From Paludibacteraceae bacterium (lineage in GTDB: Bacteria > Bacteroidota > Bacteroidia > Bacteroidales > Paludibacteraceae), in contig JAKSKZ010000012.1 in NCBI GenBank assembly GCA_024401475.1, forward strand, positions 22,091-86,090: a DNA stretch of 64,000 nt, given 5' to 3'. The notes beneath the pieces are model-generated. The model searched no databases. It was not told the DNA's origin and worked only from the letters and a program-made list of their open reading frames with translations. Below, in pieces: positions 34,155 to 44,111 of this stretch. The position numbers were made by a program, and so were the translations under genes. Position 1 is the stretch's first letter. Every line of letters begins with the position of its first letter.

Positions 34155-35594
34155 ATGAGTGAAAATATAGTTGACAAAGTTACGCAGGGTGACTATAAAT
34201 ATGGTTTCGTGACGGATATTGAGACCGAAATCATTCCGAAAGGACTCAACGAAGACATTGTTAGGTTGATCTCGCAGAAAAAGGGAGAACCGGAGTGGCT
34301 TTTGGAATATCGATTGAAAGCGTATCGCCATTGGTGCACGTTGGAAATGCCTAAATGGGCTCATCTCGATATCCCGGAGATTGATTATCAAGATATTTAT
34401 TATTTCGCCGCTCCAAAGAGCAAACCTTCGCCCAAGAGTTTGGACGAGGTGGATCCTGAGCTGTTGAAGACATTCGACAAGTTGGGTATTCCTTTGGAGG
34501 AACAGAAACAGTTGTCGGGCATGGCCGTTGATGCTGTGATGGATAGTGTCTCTGTCAAAACAACCTACAAGGAGAATTTGGCCGAGTTGGGTATTATCTT
34601 CTGCTCGTTTAGCGAGGCTGTCAAAGATTATCCTGATTTGGTGAAGAAATATTTGGGCTCGGCGGTCTCTTATGCCGACAATTTCTTTGCAGCTTTGAAC
34701 TCGGCTGTCTTCAGCGACGGTTCGTTCGTTTATATTCCTAAGGGCGTTCGTTGTCCAATGGAACTTTCAACCTATTTCCGTATCAATGCTAAAAATACGG
34801 GACAATTCGAGCGTACCCTCATCGTGGCAGACGACGACAGTTATGTCTCTTATTTGGAGGGTTGCACGGCCCCTGTTCGTGATGAAAGCCAATTGCATGC
34901 TGCTATCGTGGAGCTGATCGCTCATGATAGGGCTGAGATAAAATACTCTACGGTTCAAAACTGGTATCCAGGCGACAAAGACGGAAAGGGTGGTATCTAT
35001 AATTTCGTGACTAAACGCGCTATTTGCAAAGGCGATAGTTCAAAAGTCTCTTGGACGCAGGTGGAGACGGGTTCTGCCATCACTTGGAAATACCCAAGCT
35101 GTGTGTTGCAAGGCGATAATTCAGTTGGCGAGTTCTATTCGGTGGCTGTGACCAACAACTACCAACAGGCTGATACGGGTACGAAGATGATTCACCTCGG
35201 TAAGAATACTCGCAGCCACATCGTTTCAAAAGGTATATCAGCAGGTCATAGTCAAAATAGTTATCGTGGATTGGTGAAGGTCTCTAAGAATGCCGACGGT
35301 GCACGAAACTTCTCTCAATGTGACAGCCTTTTGTTGGGTGACAAGTGTGGTGCTCATACTTTCCCTTATATGGATATCAAAAATGATACGGCTGTGGTTG
35401 AACACGAGGCTACGACATCCAAAATCAACGAAGATCAAATATTCTATTGTAACCAACGAGGCATCAGCAACGAGGATGCGGTAGGTTTGATTGTGAATGG
35501 ATATGCCAAGGAGGTGCTCAACAAATTGCCGATGGAATTTGCGGTTGAGGCTCAGAAACTTCTTTCCGTTTCATTGGAAGGTAGTGTGGGTTGA
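34155..35594 (+). CDS. sufB: Fe-S cluster assembly scaffold protein SufB
   Basis: 479 aa. Core of the SufBCD scaffold that builds Fe-S clusters in the cytoplasm. Conserved SufB blocks are present: [34 protein letters not shown] (part), ECTAP-like [41 protein letters not shown], and the C-terminal [20 protein letters not shown]. The Cys in CPMELS and the conserved Glu are in place. First gene of the operon; sufC starts 27 bases later. Confidence 0.96.
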   Translation: MSENIVDKVTQGDYKYGFVTDIETEIIPKGLNEDIVRLISQKKGEPEWLLEYRLKAYRHWCTLEMPKWAHLDIPEIDYQDIYYFAAPKSKPSPKSLDEVDPELLKTFDKLGIPLEEQKQLSGMAVDAVMDSVSVKTTYKENLAELGIIFCSFSEAVKDYPDLVKKYLGSAVSYADNFFAALNSAVFSDGSFVYIPKGVRCPMELSTYFRINAKNTGQFERTLIVADDDSYVSYLEGCTAPVRDESQLHAAIVELIAHDRAEIKYSTVQNWYPGDKDGKGGIYNFVTKRAICKGDSSKVSWTQVETGSAITWKYPSCVLQGDNSVGEFYSVAVTNNYQQADTGTKMIHLGKNTRSHIVSKGISAGHSQNSYRGLVKVSKNADGARNFSQCDSLLLGDKCGAHTFPYMDIKNDTAVVEHEATTSKINEDQIFYCNQRGISNEDAVGLIVNGYAKEVLNKLPMEFAVEAQKLLSVSLEGSVG

Positions 35595-35621
35595 TAGTTT
35601 TTAATCGAAAAAAATTGAATC

Positions 35622-36374
35622 ATGTTAGAAATAAAGAATTTGCATGCCAATATTAATGGCAAAGAGATATTGAAAGGTATCAACTTGACAGTAAGGCCTG
35701 GCGAGGTGCACGCCATCATGGGTCCGAATGGTTCTGGTAAGAGTACGTTGTCTTCTGTGCTTGCTGGTAATCCTACTTTCACTGTGACGGAGGGTGAGGT
35801 CAACTTCTATGGCAAGAATTTATTGGAACTTTCTCCTGAAGATCGTTCAAGAGAGGGCCTCTTTTTGAGTTTCCAATATCCTGTTGAAATTCCAGGCGTT
35901 AGTATGGTGAACTTTATGCGTACGGCTGTCAACGAGCATCGTAAATATAAGGGCTTGGATCCGATGTCGGCTTCTGATTTCTTGAAGCTCATGCGCGAGA
36001 AGAAAGAGTTGGTCGAGTTGGACAACAAGTTGGCCAACCGTTCGGTCAACGAAGGCTTTTCTGGCGGAGAGAAGAAGAGGAATGAAATTTTCCAAATGGC
36101 TATGTTGGAACCCCGTCTTTCTATCCTCGATGAAACCGATAGTGGTCTTGATATTGATGCCCTCCGCATCGTGGCGAGTGGCGTGAATAAATTGAAGAGC
36201 AAGGATAATGCAAGTATCGTCATCACTCACTACCAACGTCTTTTGGACTATATTGTCCCTGACTTTGTGCATGTGCTCTATAAGGGTAAGATCGTGAAGT
36301 CGGCAGGTCGTGAGTTGGCTTTGGAATTGGAAGAAAAGGGTTACGACTGGATTAAGAAGGAACTTGGAGAATAA
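35622..36374 (+). CDS. sufC: Fe-S cluster assembly ATPase SufC
   Basis: 250 aa ABC-type ATPase that drives the SufB-SufD scaffold. Walker A GPNGSGKST (about 35-43), Q-loop FLSFQYPVEIPG, ABC signature FSGGEKKRNEI, Walker B LSILDETDSGLD, and switch ITHYQRL with the SufC-typical His-Tyr-Gln. It lies between sufB and sufD with gaps of 27 and 30 bases. Confidence 0.97.
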   Translation: MLEIKNLHANINGKEILKGINLTVRPGEVHAIMGPNGSGKSTLSSVLAGNPTFTVTEGEVNFYGKNLLELSPEDRSREGLFLSFQYPVEIPGVSMVNFMRTAVNEHRKYKGLDPMSASDFLKLMREKKELVELDNKLANRSVNEGFSGGEKKRNEIFQMAMLEPRLSILDETDSGLDIDALRIVASGVNKLKSKDNASIVITHYQRLLDYIVPDFVHVLYKGKIVKSAGRELALELEEKGYDWIKKELGE

Positions 36375-36404
36375 GTCCGATTGAGAACCAAATTCTTTTT
36401 GATG

Positions 36405-37769
36405 ATGGAAATAGAACAATCATACATAGATATTTATAAAGAGTTTGCCCCAACGTTAAAGGCTAATTCTGCCGAGGTGATGAACCGAAATCGTGACGAG
36501 GCGTTCGCTCGTTTCGAGGCTTTGGGATTCCCTACGCAGAAGATGGAGAACTATCGATATACAGATGTTCGTAGTCGTTTTGCGGTGAATTATGGCATGA
36601 ACTTGCGTCAGGTCTCTTGTCCCTTGAGTCCGAGTGATTTGGTGAAGTGTAATGTGCCGGGTATCAGTACGCACCTTTTCTTTGTGGTGAACGATACATT
36701 CTTGTCGTGTCCTTCGGCTACGCTTGCCAGAGACATGGAGGAGTTGATGGAGAAGGGTGTCCTTTGGGGAAGTTTGAAGGAACATGCTGAGAAATATCCA
36801 GAGTTGGTGGCTCGCTATTATGGAAAGGCAGCCGATGTGGAAAACGATGGGTTGGTGGCTTTCAATGCTGCTTTTGCTCAAGACGGATTCTTCTTGTATG
36901 TGCCTAAGAATGTTGTAATCGAGAAGCCGGTTCAACTGATCAATGTGATGCACGCCAATGTGGATATGATGGCTAACAGTCGCAACTTGATTATTTTGGA
37001 AGATGGCGCTCAAGCAAAATTCTTGGTCTGTGCGCATACTATGGATCAGGTCAATTTCCTTTGCAATCGTGTGACGGAGGTCTTTGTGGGCAAAGGTGCT
37101 TCGTATGAACAATATAAGCTGGAGCAGACCAACTATAAGATGAATAATTTCGGATCTCTCTTTGTTAAACAAGAGGCCGATTCTCATGTGATTGTTAACG
37201 AATCGACGCTTCATAACGGATTTACACGCAATAATATTCGTGTGGATTTGGATGGCGAGCATGCCGATACGTTGTTGTGTGGTATGGCGATAGCCGACAA
37301 GGAAGAGCATGTAGACAACACGACGTTTATCAACCATAATGTTCCAAATTGCCAAAGTCGTGAACTGTATAAGTATGTGGCCGACGACTCTTCTGTAGGT
37401 GTTTTTGCGGGAAGGGTGTTGGTGAAGGAAGGTGCACAAAAAACAGAGGCGTATCAAAGTTGCAAAAATATTTGCTTGACGAAGGATGCCCATATATATA
37501 GCAAGCCACAGTTGGAGATTTATGCTGATGATGTCAAGTGCAGTCATGGTGCAACGACAGGGCAGATGGATGATACGGCTTTGTTCTATATGCGTGCGAG
37601 AGGTATTTCGGAGAAGGAAGCTAAGATGCTACTTATGTTAGCCTTTATGGACGATGTGATAGAGAAAATCAGTGTTGAGGCTTTGCGTAGCAAAATCCGT
37701 CTTTTGGTTGAGAAACGCTTCCGAGGCGAACTCTCCAAATGCTCGGGTTGCGAGATATGTAAGGAGTAA
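36405..37769 (+). CDS. sufD: Fe-S cluster assembly protein SufD
   Basis: 454 aa from the ATG at 36405 (MEIEQSYIDIYKEF); an adjacent ATG at 36402 is equally possible, and the longer frame would need a TTG. Partner of SufB in the scaffold. Conserved features: IFE-like helical N-domain, beta-helix, and the C-terminal KCSHGATTGQMDDTALFYMRARGISEKEA with the conserved His, plus the end CSGCEICKE. In most Bacteroidales sufS follows; here a restriction-modification pair starts 50 bases after the stop. Confidence 0.95.
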   Translation: MEIEQSYIDIYKEFAPTLKANSAEVMNRNRDEAFARFEALGFPTQKMENYRYTDVRSRFAVNYGMNLRQVSCPLSPSDLVKCNVPGISTHLFFVVNDTFLSCPSATLARDMEELMEKGVLWGSLKEHAEKYPELVARYYGKAADVENDGLVAFNAAFAQDGFFLYVPKNVVIEKPVQLINVMHANVDMMANSRNLIILEDGAQAKFLVCAHTMDQVNFLCNRVTEVFVGKGASYEQYKLEQTNYKMNNFGSLFVKQEADSHVIVNESTLHNGFTRNNIRVDLDGEHADTLLCGMAIADKEEHVDNTTFINHNVPNCQSRELYKYVADDSSVGVFAGRVLVKEGAQKTEAYQSCKNICLTKDAHIYSKPQLEIYADDVKCSHGATTGQMDDTALFYMRARGISEKEAKMLLMLAFMDDVIEKISVEALRSKIRLLVEKRFRGELSKCSGCEICKE

Positions 37770-37819
37770 CATCTAAAAAGAGAACGGGAAAAACTTAGTG
37801 GATGGTTCAAAAACATAAG

Positions 37820-39163
37820 ATGAAAGAGTATAAAATAGATGATTACGATTTTGGTGGTACTGATTTTATAGCCGAATCACAAATCCCAATGTATTTTGAA
37901 TCTTCGTATGTGGATAACCAAAAAGATTTGAATGTGTTGTCTCTTTTTTCTGGATGTGGTGGAATGGATTTAGGGTTCGAGGGAAATTTCATAACTAATT
38001 CGAAATCTATTAATCCAACTTCCGGTTTTATTCAAGAACATATCTCATCAGAATTGGTGCGAGTAGAAAAAACCCGATTTAAAACAGTCTTTGCAAACGA
38101 TATCTTAAAAGAAGCCAAAGTGGCCTGGACTAATTATATGAGAAGGTTTGGCTATGAGGCTTCTATATATAGAACTGAAAGCATTGTGGATTTGGTAAAA
38201 ATGCATCGTGCTGGAGCTAAAATATTTCCAGATGGAATTGATGTAGTTACAGGCGGGTTCCCTTGCCAAGATTTTAGTGTGGCGGGAAAGCGAAAAGGTT
38301 TTGATTCTGACACCTCTCATAATGGGGGAAAGAGAATTTCTACTGATACTCCAAAAGAAGAAAGTAGAGGACAACTATATCATTGGATGAAAGAAGTGGT
38401 GGAGATTACCCAACCTAAGATTTTCATTGCAGAAAATGTAAAAGGATTGATCTCTTTAGGCGATGCAAAAGATATAATTCAGCGAGATTTCTCACTTGCT
38501 GGAGGGGCTGGTTACATAGTGTTAGAGCCCAAAGTTCTCCATGCAGGTAATTATGGAGTGCCAGAATCAAGAGAAAGGGTTATTTTCATAGGGATAAGAA
38601 GAGATGCTTTGAGGCCAGATGCATTGGCAGCATTGGAAATGAAAAATGTGCCAGAGGAATACAATCCCTATCCTAAACCAACGCATGCTTGCACTATTGA
38701 GGGAGATGGGTTGTCTCAGTTCGTTAAGTTAAAAGATGTTTTTGCTGGATTGAAAGAACCTAATGAAAGTACTGATTTGTCTCAGATCTATTATTCGGGA
38801 GCAAAATTTATGGGGACTCATTGTCAAGGTCAAAGTGAGGTGGATTTGGAAAAAATAGGACCAACGATTAGATCTGAACATCATGGCAATATTGAATACA
38901 GAAGGTTGTCTGTTGAACATGGAGGCAAACATATAGGAGAGTTGCAAGCGGGTTTGAAAGAACGTCGCCTTACTCCGAGAGAATGTGCTTTGATTCAAAC
39001 ATTTCCGCATGATTATCCTTTCGTGATTAAGCAAAAGGATAAGCAAAGATTTTTACTGAGTTCTAGTGGGGCATATAAGGTGATAGGGAATGCCGTTCCT
39101 CCGGTTCTTGCATATAATATCGCCATGAGAATTCAGTCTATTTGGAATCGTTTATTTAATTAG
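37820..39163 (+). CDS. DNA (cytosine-5) methyltransferase of a second R-M system
   Basis: 447 aa from the ATG at 37820 (MKEYKIDDYDFGG); an ATG at 37802 would add six residues. Motif I is VLSLFSGCGGMDLGFEG, motif IV GGFPCQDFSVAGKRKGF with catalytic Cys149, motif VI IAENVKGL, motif VIII ESRERVIFIG, and motif X KVIGNAVPPVLAYNIA. The target-recognition stretch (GPTIRSEHHGNIEYRRL) is unlike that of the HhaI-type enzyme, so the specificity is different; I cannot name it. Gene composition is AT-rich versus suf and parE. The restriction gene begins 3 bases after the stop. Confidence 0.9.
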   Translation: MKEYKIDDYDFGGTDFIAESQIPMYFESSYVDNQKDLNVLSLFSGCGGMDLGFEGNFITNSKSINPTSGFIQEHISSELVRVEKTRFKTVFANDILKEAKVAWTNYMRRFGYEASIYRTESIVDLVKMHRAGAKIFPDGIDVVTGGFPCQDFSVAGKRKGFDSDTSHNGGKRISTDTPKEESRGQLYHWMKEVVEITQPKIFIAENVKGLISLGDAKDIIQRDFSLAGGAGYIVLEPKVLHAGNYGVPESRERVIFIGIRRDALRPDALAALEMKNVPEEYNPYPKPTHACTIEGDGLSQFVKLKDVFAGLKEPNESTDLSQIYYSGAKFMGTHCQGQSEVDLEKIGPTIRSEHHGNIEYRRLSVEHGGKHIGELQAGLKERRLTPRECALIQTFPHDYPFVIKQKDKQRFLLSSSGAYKVIGNAVPPVLAYNIAMRIQSIWNRLFN

Positions 39164-39166
39164 TGT

Positions 39167-40297
39167 ATGGGTTGTATAACAGCGTATAATGCCTCTTCTT
39201 CGCCCAAAAGTAGATTGGCATTTGAAAATCTTCTATTTGATACACAGTTGAAACTTAATAATGCATCCAAAGCAAATTCTTCTGATTATTTGAAGTTGAA
39301 TGGGACTGCATTGGAAATAGTTGTGTATGATGAAATGAAAAAGTTGTGTGGAAAATATGGGTTTGAAGAAAAAGATATAGTTTTGCTCTCTGGGCATAAT
39401 TTCCCTGATATTATAACGCAATATTTGTCGAATCCAAAATATTTTGGAGTAGAGGTAAAGACTACAAAAGAAAATAAATGGACATCAACAGGCAGTAGTA
39501 TTGTAGAAAGTACGAGAGACGTGAACGTTGATAATATTTATATGTTCTTTGGTAAACTATCTAAGCCTTTTGCCGAGTTTAAGGTGCGTAAATACGAAGA
39601 ATGTTTGTGTGATATAGCGGTGACTCATTCCCCTCGTTATTTGATAAACATGGATTTGGGTGAGGATGAAAATATATTTGCTAAAATGGGTACAACTTAC
39701 GATGATTTTAGAAACTCATCTAACAACATAGATCAGGCTCGTATTTATTATCGTAAATTGGCGGAGGAGAAGGAAAACGAGACGGGAATGAAAGAACTCC
39801 CGTGGTGGTTGAATACATTTGATACTCGTAGAGAATCTGTTGCTCCTGAGAAGATTGTAGACATTTCTCTTTATTCAAGGTTGTCCGAATCTATGAAAGT
39901 AGATTTGAAAAGTAAAGGGTTTATATTGTTTTTTGAAGATATCTTGTCAAATAGACAAGATAAATATGAAAGCGTTGTGTTATGGTTTTGTAAAAAATAT
40001 TCAGTTATAGTGCATAATGCGCGGGATTTATATACGGCTGGCGGACAGGGGTTTATCGAACATGAAAACTTGACTTATGGTCCTTATCATAGAGTTCTTA
40101 TTAGTTTGGTTGAATATAGGCATCATATAAAAGACATTTTGGATGCTCAGAAGCCTGATTTTAAGGAGGATTTGAACGAACGTTTTGGGATTGATTCTTT
40201 GTCGTATGAAGAGTGGGTTGTCAAAATTTCTGATTATATGAATAGTAATCCTCAATATAGTTCAATGCCAATAGGTGAGTTTTTAAGAAATATATAA
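39167..40297 (+). CDS. Putative type II restriction endonuclease, PD-(D/E)XK type
   Basis: 376 aa. Assigned mostly from its position 3 bases after an m5C methyltransferase, plus a nuclease-like active site: E50 (NGTALEIVVYDE), D81 (NFPDIIT), E96 and K98 (GVEVKTTKENKW). The following STGSSIVESTRD and IYMFFGKL blocks are seen in several type II nucleases. Low G+C, like the methyltransferase. Recognition sequence not known. Its stop is 3 bases before the stem of the convergent parE terminator. Confidence 0.75.
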   Translation: MGCITAYNASSSPKSRLAFENLLFDTQLKLNNASKANSSDYLKLNGTALEIVVYDEMKKLCGKYGFEEKDIVLLSGHNFPDIITQYLSNPKYFGVEVKTTKENKWTSTGSSIVESTRDVNVDNIYMFFGKLSKPFAEFKVRKYEECLCDIAVTHSPRYLINMDLGEDENIFAKMGTTYDDFRNSSNNIDQARIYYRKLAEEKENETGMKELPWWLNTFDTRRESVAPEKIVDISLYSRLSESMKVDLKSKGFILFFEDILSNRQDKYESVVLWFCKKYSVIVHNARDLYTAGGQGFIEHENLTYGPYHRVLISLVEYRHHIKDILDAQKPDFKEDLNERFGIDSLSYEEWVVKISDYMNSNPQYSSMPIGEFLRNI

Positions 40298-40300
40298 AAA

Positions 40301-40330
40301 ACTCCCTTTGGAAATCAATCCGAAGGGAGT
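40301..40330 (-). terminator. Terminator of parE
   Basis: 11-bp stem with one G-T pair (40301-40311 with 40320-40330), followed on the minus strand by TTTTTTA. The A-run side faces the restriction gene, so its action on the plus strand is weaker. Confidence 0.8.
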
Positions 40331-40354
40331 CTATTAGGTGTTTTCTATTGTTGT

Positions 40355-42235
40355 TTATTCCACATCGTCCTCTTCGATGACGAGGTTGTCGATGATGAAT
40401 TCTTGCCTTTCCGCTGTGTTCTTACCCATGTAGAAGCTCAACATTCCGGCGACGGAGTCCTCTTTCCTGAGTGTCACTTGGTCTAAACGGATGTCTTTGC
40501 CAATGAAATGTTTGAACTCGTCTGGCGAAATCTCTCCCAAACCTTTGAATCGCGTGATTTCTGCCTTTGCACCGATTTTCTTGATGGCAGTTTCTCTCTC
40601 TTCGTCGCTATAGCAATAGAATGTTTGATTCTTGTCTCTCACGCGGAAAAGAGGCGTCTGTAAGATGTAAACATGCCCCTGCTTTACCAATTCCGGGAAG
40701 AATTGAAGGAAGAAGGTAAGCATAAGCAAACGGATGTGCATTCCATCCACATCGGCATCGGTTGCGATGATGACCTTATTGTATCGAAGCCCGTCCATGT
40801 CTTCCTCTATGTTGAGGGCGGCTTGGAGAAGGTTGAACTCTTCGTTTTCGTAAACCACCTTACGGGTTAGTCCGAAACTGTTGAGCGGCTTTCCACGAAG
40901 GGAGAATACCGCTTGAGTATTTACATCGCGGCTCTTGGTGATGGATCCACTCGCTGAGTCACCCTCGGTGATGAAAATGGATGAATCTTCTTTGTTCTCG
41001 CCCTTGACGTCGTTGTAATGGATGCGGCAGTCGCGCAATTTCTTGTTGTGCAAGTTGACTTTCTTTGCACGCTCTCTGGCCGCTTTGGTTACACCTGCAA
41101 TGGCTTTTCTCTCCTTCTCTGCATCTTGAATCTTCTTGAGAAGAATGTCTGCCGTTTCGGTATTCTTATGTAAGTAGTTGTCGAGCTCTTGTTTGACGAA
41201 ATCGTTGACAAATTTTTTGATGGAGACACCGCCTTCGGGCGACATGTCCAACGAACCGAGTTTCACCTTGGTCTGGCTCTCAAATACGGGCTCCTCTACG
41301 TTGAGGGCGATGGCAGCCACCACGCCCGAACGAATGTCGGCCAACTCCATGTTTTTGTCGTAAAACTCTTTGATGGTCTTTCCAATCGCTTCTTTGACGG
41401 CCGCCTGGTGCGTACCTCCTTCTTTGGTGTATTGTCCGTTGACGAAAGAGTAATACTCGTCACCATGTTGAAGGCAGTGGGTGAGGGCAATTTCTATGTC
41501 ATCTCCCTTCAAGTGGATGATAGGGTAGATGGCATCTTCCGTCATTCTCTCGTTCAACAGGTCGAGCAGACCGTTGCGAGAATGGAATTTCTTTCCATTG
41601 AAGATGATGCTGAGGCCTGTATTCAAATAGGTGTAGTTGCGGAGCATGGTCTCCACTATCTCTTCCCTATATTTGTAGTTGCCAAACAACTTCGGATCGT
41701 TGTCTGGTCTGAAATAGACCATCGTGCCGTTCGCACCTTCTCCGTCAATGATGTCTGAGTCGGTGACGATGACGCCTTTTTCAAATGTGGCGATTCTTGT
41801 TTTCCCGTCACGGAAACTTTGAACTCTGAATTCGCTTGAAAGAGCGTTCACCGCTTTTGTACCCACACCATTCAAACCGACTGACTTGTGGAATGTCTTA
41901 GAGTCGTATTTCGCGCCCGTGTTCATGATGGATACGGCATCTGTCATCTTTCCCAACGGAATGCCTCGCCCAAAGTCTCTCACGGTGATGGCTCCGTCTT
42001 CTAGCGTGATTTCAATCTGTTTGCCCACGCCCATGCGGAACTCATCGATACTGTTGTCGATGACCTCTTTGAGCAATACATAAATACCATCGTCGTATTG
42101 TGAACCGTCGCCAAGTTTTCCGATATACATACCGGGACGAAGACGCACATGCTCCAGACCCTCAAGGTGTCTGATGCTGTCGTCACCATATTCGGCCACA
42201 GGTGCGTTCGTTGTGTCTAAATCAAGTTCTGCCAT
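40355..42235 (-). CDS. parE: DNA topoisomerase IV subunit B
   Basis: 626 aa. ATPase subunit of topoisomerase IV, which decatenates daughter chromosomes. GHKL ATP site: [61 protein letters not shown] and [16 protein letters not shown]; end motif [15 protein letters not shown]. The [14 protein letters not shown] block and [10 protein letters not shown] are the ParE-type choices, against GyrB at 15361. The C-terminal acidic tail (EEDDVE) is short. Single gene with its own promoter at 42274. Confidence 0.93.
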   Translation of the reverse strand: MAELDLDTTNAPVAEYGDDSIRHLEGLEHVRLRPGMYIGKLGDGSQYDDGIYVLLKEVIDNSIDEFRMGVGKQIEITLEDGAITVRDFGRGIPLGKMTDAVSIMNTGAKYDSKTFHKSVGLNGVGTKAVNALSSEFRVQSFRDGKTRIATFEKGVIVTDSDIIDGEGANGTMVYFRPDNDPKLFGNYKYREEIVETMLRNYTYLNTGLSIIFNGKKFHSRNGLLDLLNERMTEDAIYPIIHLKGDDIEIALTHCLQHGDEYYSFVNGQYTKEGGTHQAAVKEAIGKTIKEFYDKNMELADIRSGVVAAIALNVEEPVFESQTKVKLGSLDMSPEGGVSIKKFVNDFVKQELDNYLHKNTETADILLKKIQDAEKERKAIAGVTKAARERAKKVNLHNKKLRDCRIHYNDVKGENKEDSSIFITEGDSASGSITKSRDVNTQAVFSLRGKPLNSFGLTRKVVYENEEFNLLQAALNIEEDMDGLRYNKVIIATDADVDGMHIRLLMLTFFLQFFPELVKQGHVYILQTPLFRVRDKNQTFYCYSDEERETAIKKIGAKAEITRFKGLGEISPDEFKHFIGKDIRLDQVTLRKEDSVAGMLSFYMGKNTAERQEFIIDNLVIEEDDVE

Positions 42236-42273
42236 AAATTGTCCGGATGCGCAGGTTAAAGGTGCGCCTTTTG

Positions 42274-42281
42274 CAAAAATA
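42274..42281 (-). promoter_or_regulatory. Promoter -7 box of parE
   Basis: TATTTTTG on the minus strand, 39 bases before the ATG; fits TAnnTTTG. Confidence 0.55.
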
Positions 42282-42335
42282 CGATTTTTTTTATCTCTTC
42301 CTCAATGAAGTCTATCTAAAATCAAGGTGTCAACC

Positions 42336-43517
42336 TTATTTCTTAAAGGTGTAGCCTAAACTCCAGCAGAAGAATTGGGCTTTGCTAAATCGGGTTGCTC
42401 TGATGCCGAAAACGCCGAAAATGTTGTCGGTAAGGTCGAATTTGGCACCCAATATTTCGTATAGACGTGTGTCGTCTTCGTTGCTGTGAATGATGTCGTA
42501 GCCTAAGTTGGCGAAGTAAGAACAGAATGGCATCTTGACCTCGCCTTTGAGGGAGAGTCCCGCAGATATGCGTTCTTTTGGGGCTGCCAAATGGACGTGT
42601 TCGTAGTAACGGCCGTCGTCCGGGCATTGTTCCCAATAGGCTTTAGAGTTGGAACTTTCATCATAGATGATGTCGATGCTTGGTCCCCATCTGAATTTGT
42701 AACTGCCCACGAACAAGCGAGCATAGCTCAACCCATAAACTCGATGGCTGTGGTTGACGTATTGTGTGCTGAGGTCAGTGCCGACCGTGCTATAATATTT
42801 TTGCCTTTGGGTGAAAGTCGCAATGATTTGGTGGTCCACCTTGTTCGGCTTTGCGGGCGTGGTTTTTGCTGTGTCTGGCACATGTTGCTCTTCGTTGAAT
42901 TTGTAGGCTATTTCTACAAATGGTGCGGCAATGTTCATGCCCTTGTTCGGCATCATGTTGGCTCCGTTGGAAAAATGGCAGCCACCAGCCCCTATGTTGA
43001 TGTCCAAGTGTTTGGAAATGTTGGCTTTGAAATATAGATTCCCGCCTACATAGACATTCTCGCTCGATCCAATCGTGATGTTGTCAGGTTGGCGGTAGCG
43101 GTCGTAATGCCCCCAATTGGCGGAGTAGCCCAAATGGCACTCGTAGTGCAAGGATATTGGGCGAAATATTTTGCAGACACGACCACCTTGGAATAGATAA
43201 AGTGTGAAGGGATGACCGAAAGCGTCATCTTCAGTGTCTGAAATGGAGAGGCCGATACCACCGTATGGCATTCTGAAAGCCTTGTTCTGCCAAGAGTCGT
43301 TAGCAGGGCATATTCCGTATCTGGCGTGGAGAGCAGAATAACCAGTTTTGCCTGTTTGTTTTAAGTAATCGTTTGTTTTTAAAGCAGTTCCACTCTCTCC
43401 TTTGAGAGAAAAGAACATGGGTTTCTTGGATGGATTGTTTTGCTCAGTTTCATTGGCGAATGCACTTCCGAAGGAGATGGCCAATAGAAATGCGCAGATG
43501 AGTTTTATTTGTTTCAT
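42336..43517 (-). CDS. PagL-like acyloxyacyl hydrolase (lipid A 3-O-deacylase)
   Basis: 393 aa from the ATG at 43517 (MKQIKLICAFLLAIS); a TTG six codons upstream is not needed. Signal peptide to about residue 21, then an outer-membrane beta-barrel. The catalytic His-Ser of PagL-type enzymes appears in GAGGCHFSNGANMMPNKGMN (HxSN motif), which is where PagL carries its His-Ser pair. It removes the 3-linked acyl chain of lipid A or a related lipid. The C-terminal half (about 225-393) is longer than PagL (about 150 aa) and forms extra barrel strands, as in other Bacteroidota homologues. Confidence 0.75.
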   Translation of the reverse strand: MKQIKLICAFLLAISFGSAFANETEQNNPSKKPMFFSLKGESGTALKTNDYLKQTGKTGYSALHARYGICPANDSWQNKAFRMPYGGIGLSISDTEDDAFGHPFTLYLFQGGRVCKIFRPISLHYECHLGYSANWGHYDRYRQPDNITIGSSENVYVGGNLYFKANISKHLDINIGAGGCHFSNGANMMPNKGMNIAAPFVEIAYKFNEEQHVPDTAKTTPAKPNKVDHQIIATFTQRQKYYSTVGTDLSTQYVNHSHRVYGLSYARLFVGSYKFRWGPSIDIIYDESSNSKAYWEQCPDDGRYYEHVHLAAPKERISAGLSLKGEVKMPFCSYFANLGYDIIHSNEDDTRLYEILGAKFDLTDNIFGVFGIRATRFSKAQFFCWSLGYTFKK

Positions 43518-43539
43518 GAATGTTTTTGTTTTCAAATTG

Positions 43540-43547
43540 CAAAAATA
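43540..43547 (-). promoter_or_regulatory. Promoter -7 box of the PagL-like gene
   Basis: TATTTTTG on the minus strand, 22 bases before the chosen ATG. Confidence 0.5.
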
Positions 43548-43662
43548 GTGTAATATCGTGTGATTTGCTATTTTTTGTCTCTACCTTTGTCAGAATTGGT
43601 TCTAAATCACCAATGAAAAATCAAAATAGTAAATTGTAAATGCTAAAATAGTAAGTACAGTC

Positions 43663-44010
43663 ATGAGTTGTGAAATGAATAGTCAAGCCTTTTTAGGCGA
43701 GGATTCGGAGACATTGTTTCAGGTTGGTCGTCGCTTCTTAAGAGGCGATGGTGTGGAACAAGATTTGGGTCGTGCCCGACAACTATTGAGCCGTGCGGCT
43801 GCGAACGGACATCCTATTGCTGCTCGTTTGATGGAAGAACTGAAGGCTCAAGAGCCTTCGACTGAGACCTCTGTAGTGTGCGAAAACGCTTCGGAAACGA
43901 CAGCTCTCTCTCTGATGGGGGATATCAAGAGATTGGAGACGGAAATCTCGTCCAAACTTGATCTTGTTCGTGAAAAACAACAGGAATTGGAAGCTTTGCT
44001 GAAAAAATAG
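43663..44010 (+). CDS. Short Sel1-repeat protein with coiled-coil tail
   Basis: 115 aa, cytoplasmic. One Sel1-like repeat (ETLFQVGRRFLRGDGVEQDLGRARQLLSRAAANGHPIAARLM, about 20-62) is followed by a Ser/Thr-Glu-rich linker and a C-terminal coiled coil (about 88-115, rich in Glu/Lys/Leu). Sel1 repeats mediate protein contacts. With just one repeat plus a coiled coil it is probably an adaptor. It lies 101 bases upstream of the ADP-ribosylglycohydrolase, which has its own promoter box. Confidence 0.75.
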   Translation: MSCEMNSQAFLGEDSETLFQVGRRFLRGDGVEQDLGRARQLLSRAAANGHPIAARLMEELKAQEPSTETSVVCENASETTALSLMGDIKRLETEISSKLDLVREKQQELEALLKK

Positions 44011-44066
44011 TGAAATAACCATTTTTTTTTCGACTTCCTGTGCAGTGGTTTTGCACACCAATGTCC

Positions 44067-44074
44067 TACTTTTG
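44067..44074 (+). promoter_or_regulatory. Promoter -7 box of the ADP-ribosylglycohydrolase unit
   Basis: TACTTTTG, 38 bases before the ATG at 44112; fits TAnnTTTG. Confidence 0.5.
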
Positions 44075-44111
44075 TAGTGTAATTGAAATTAGTAACTAAA
44101 AAATTTTGCTT

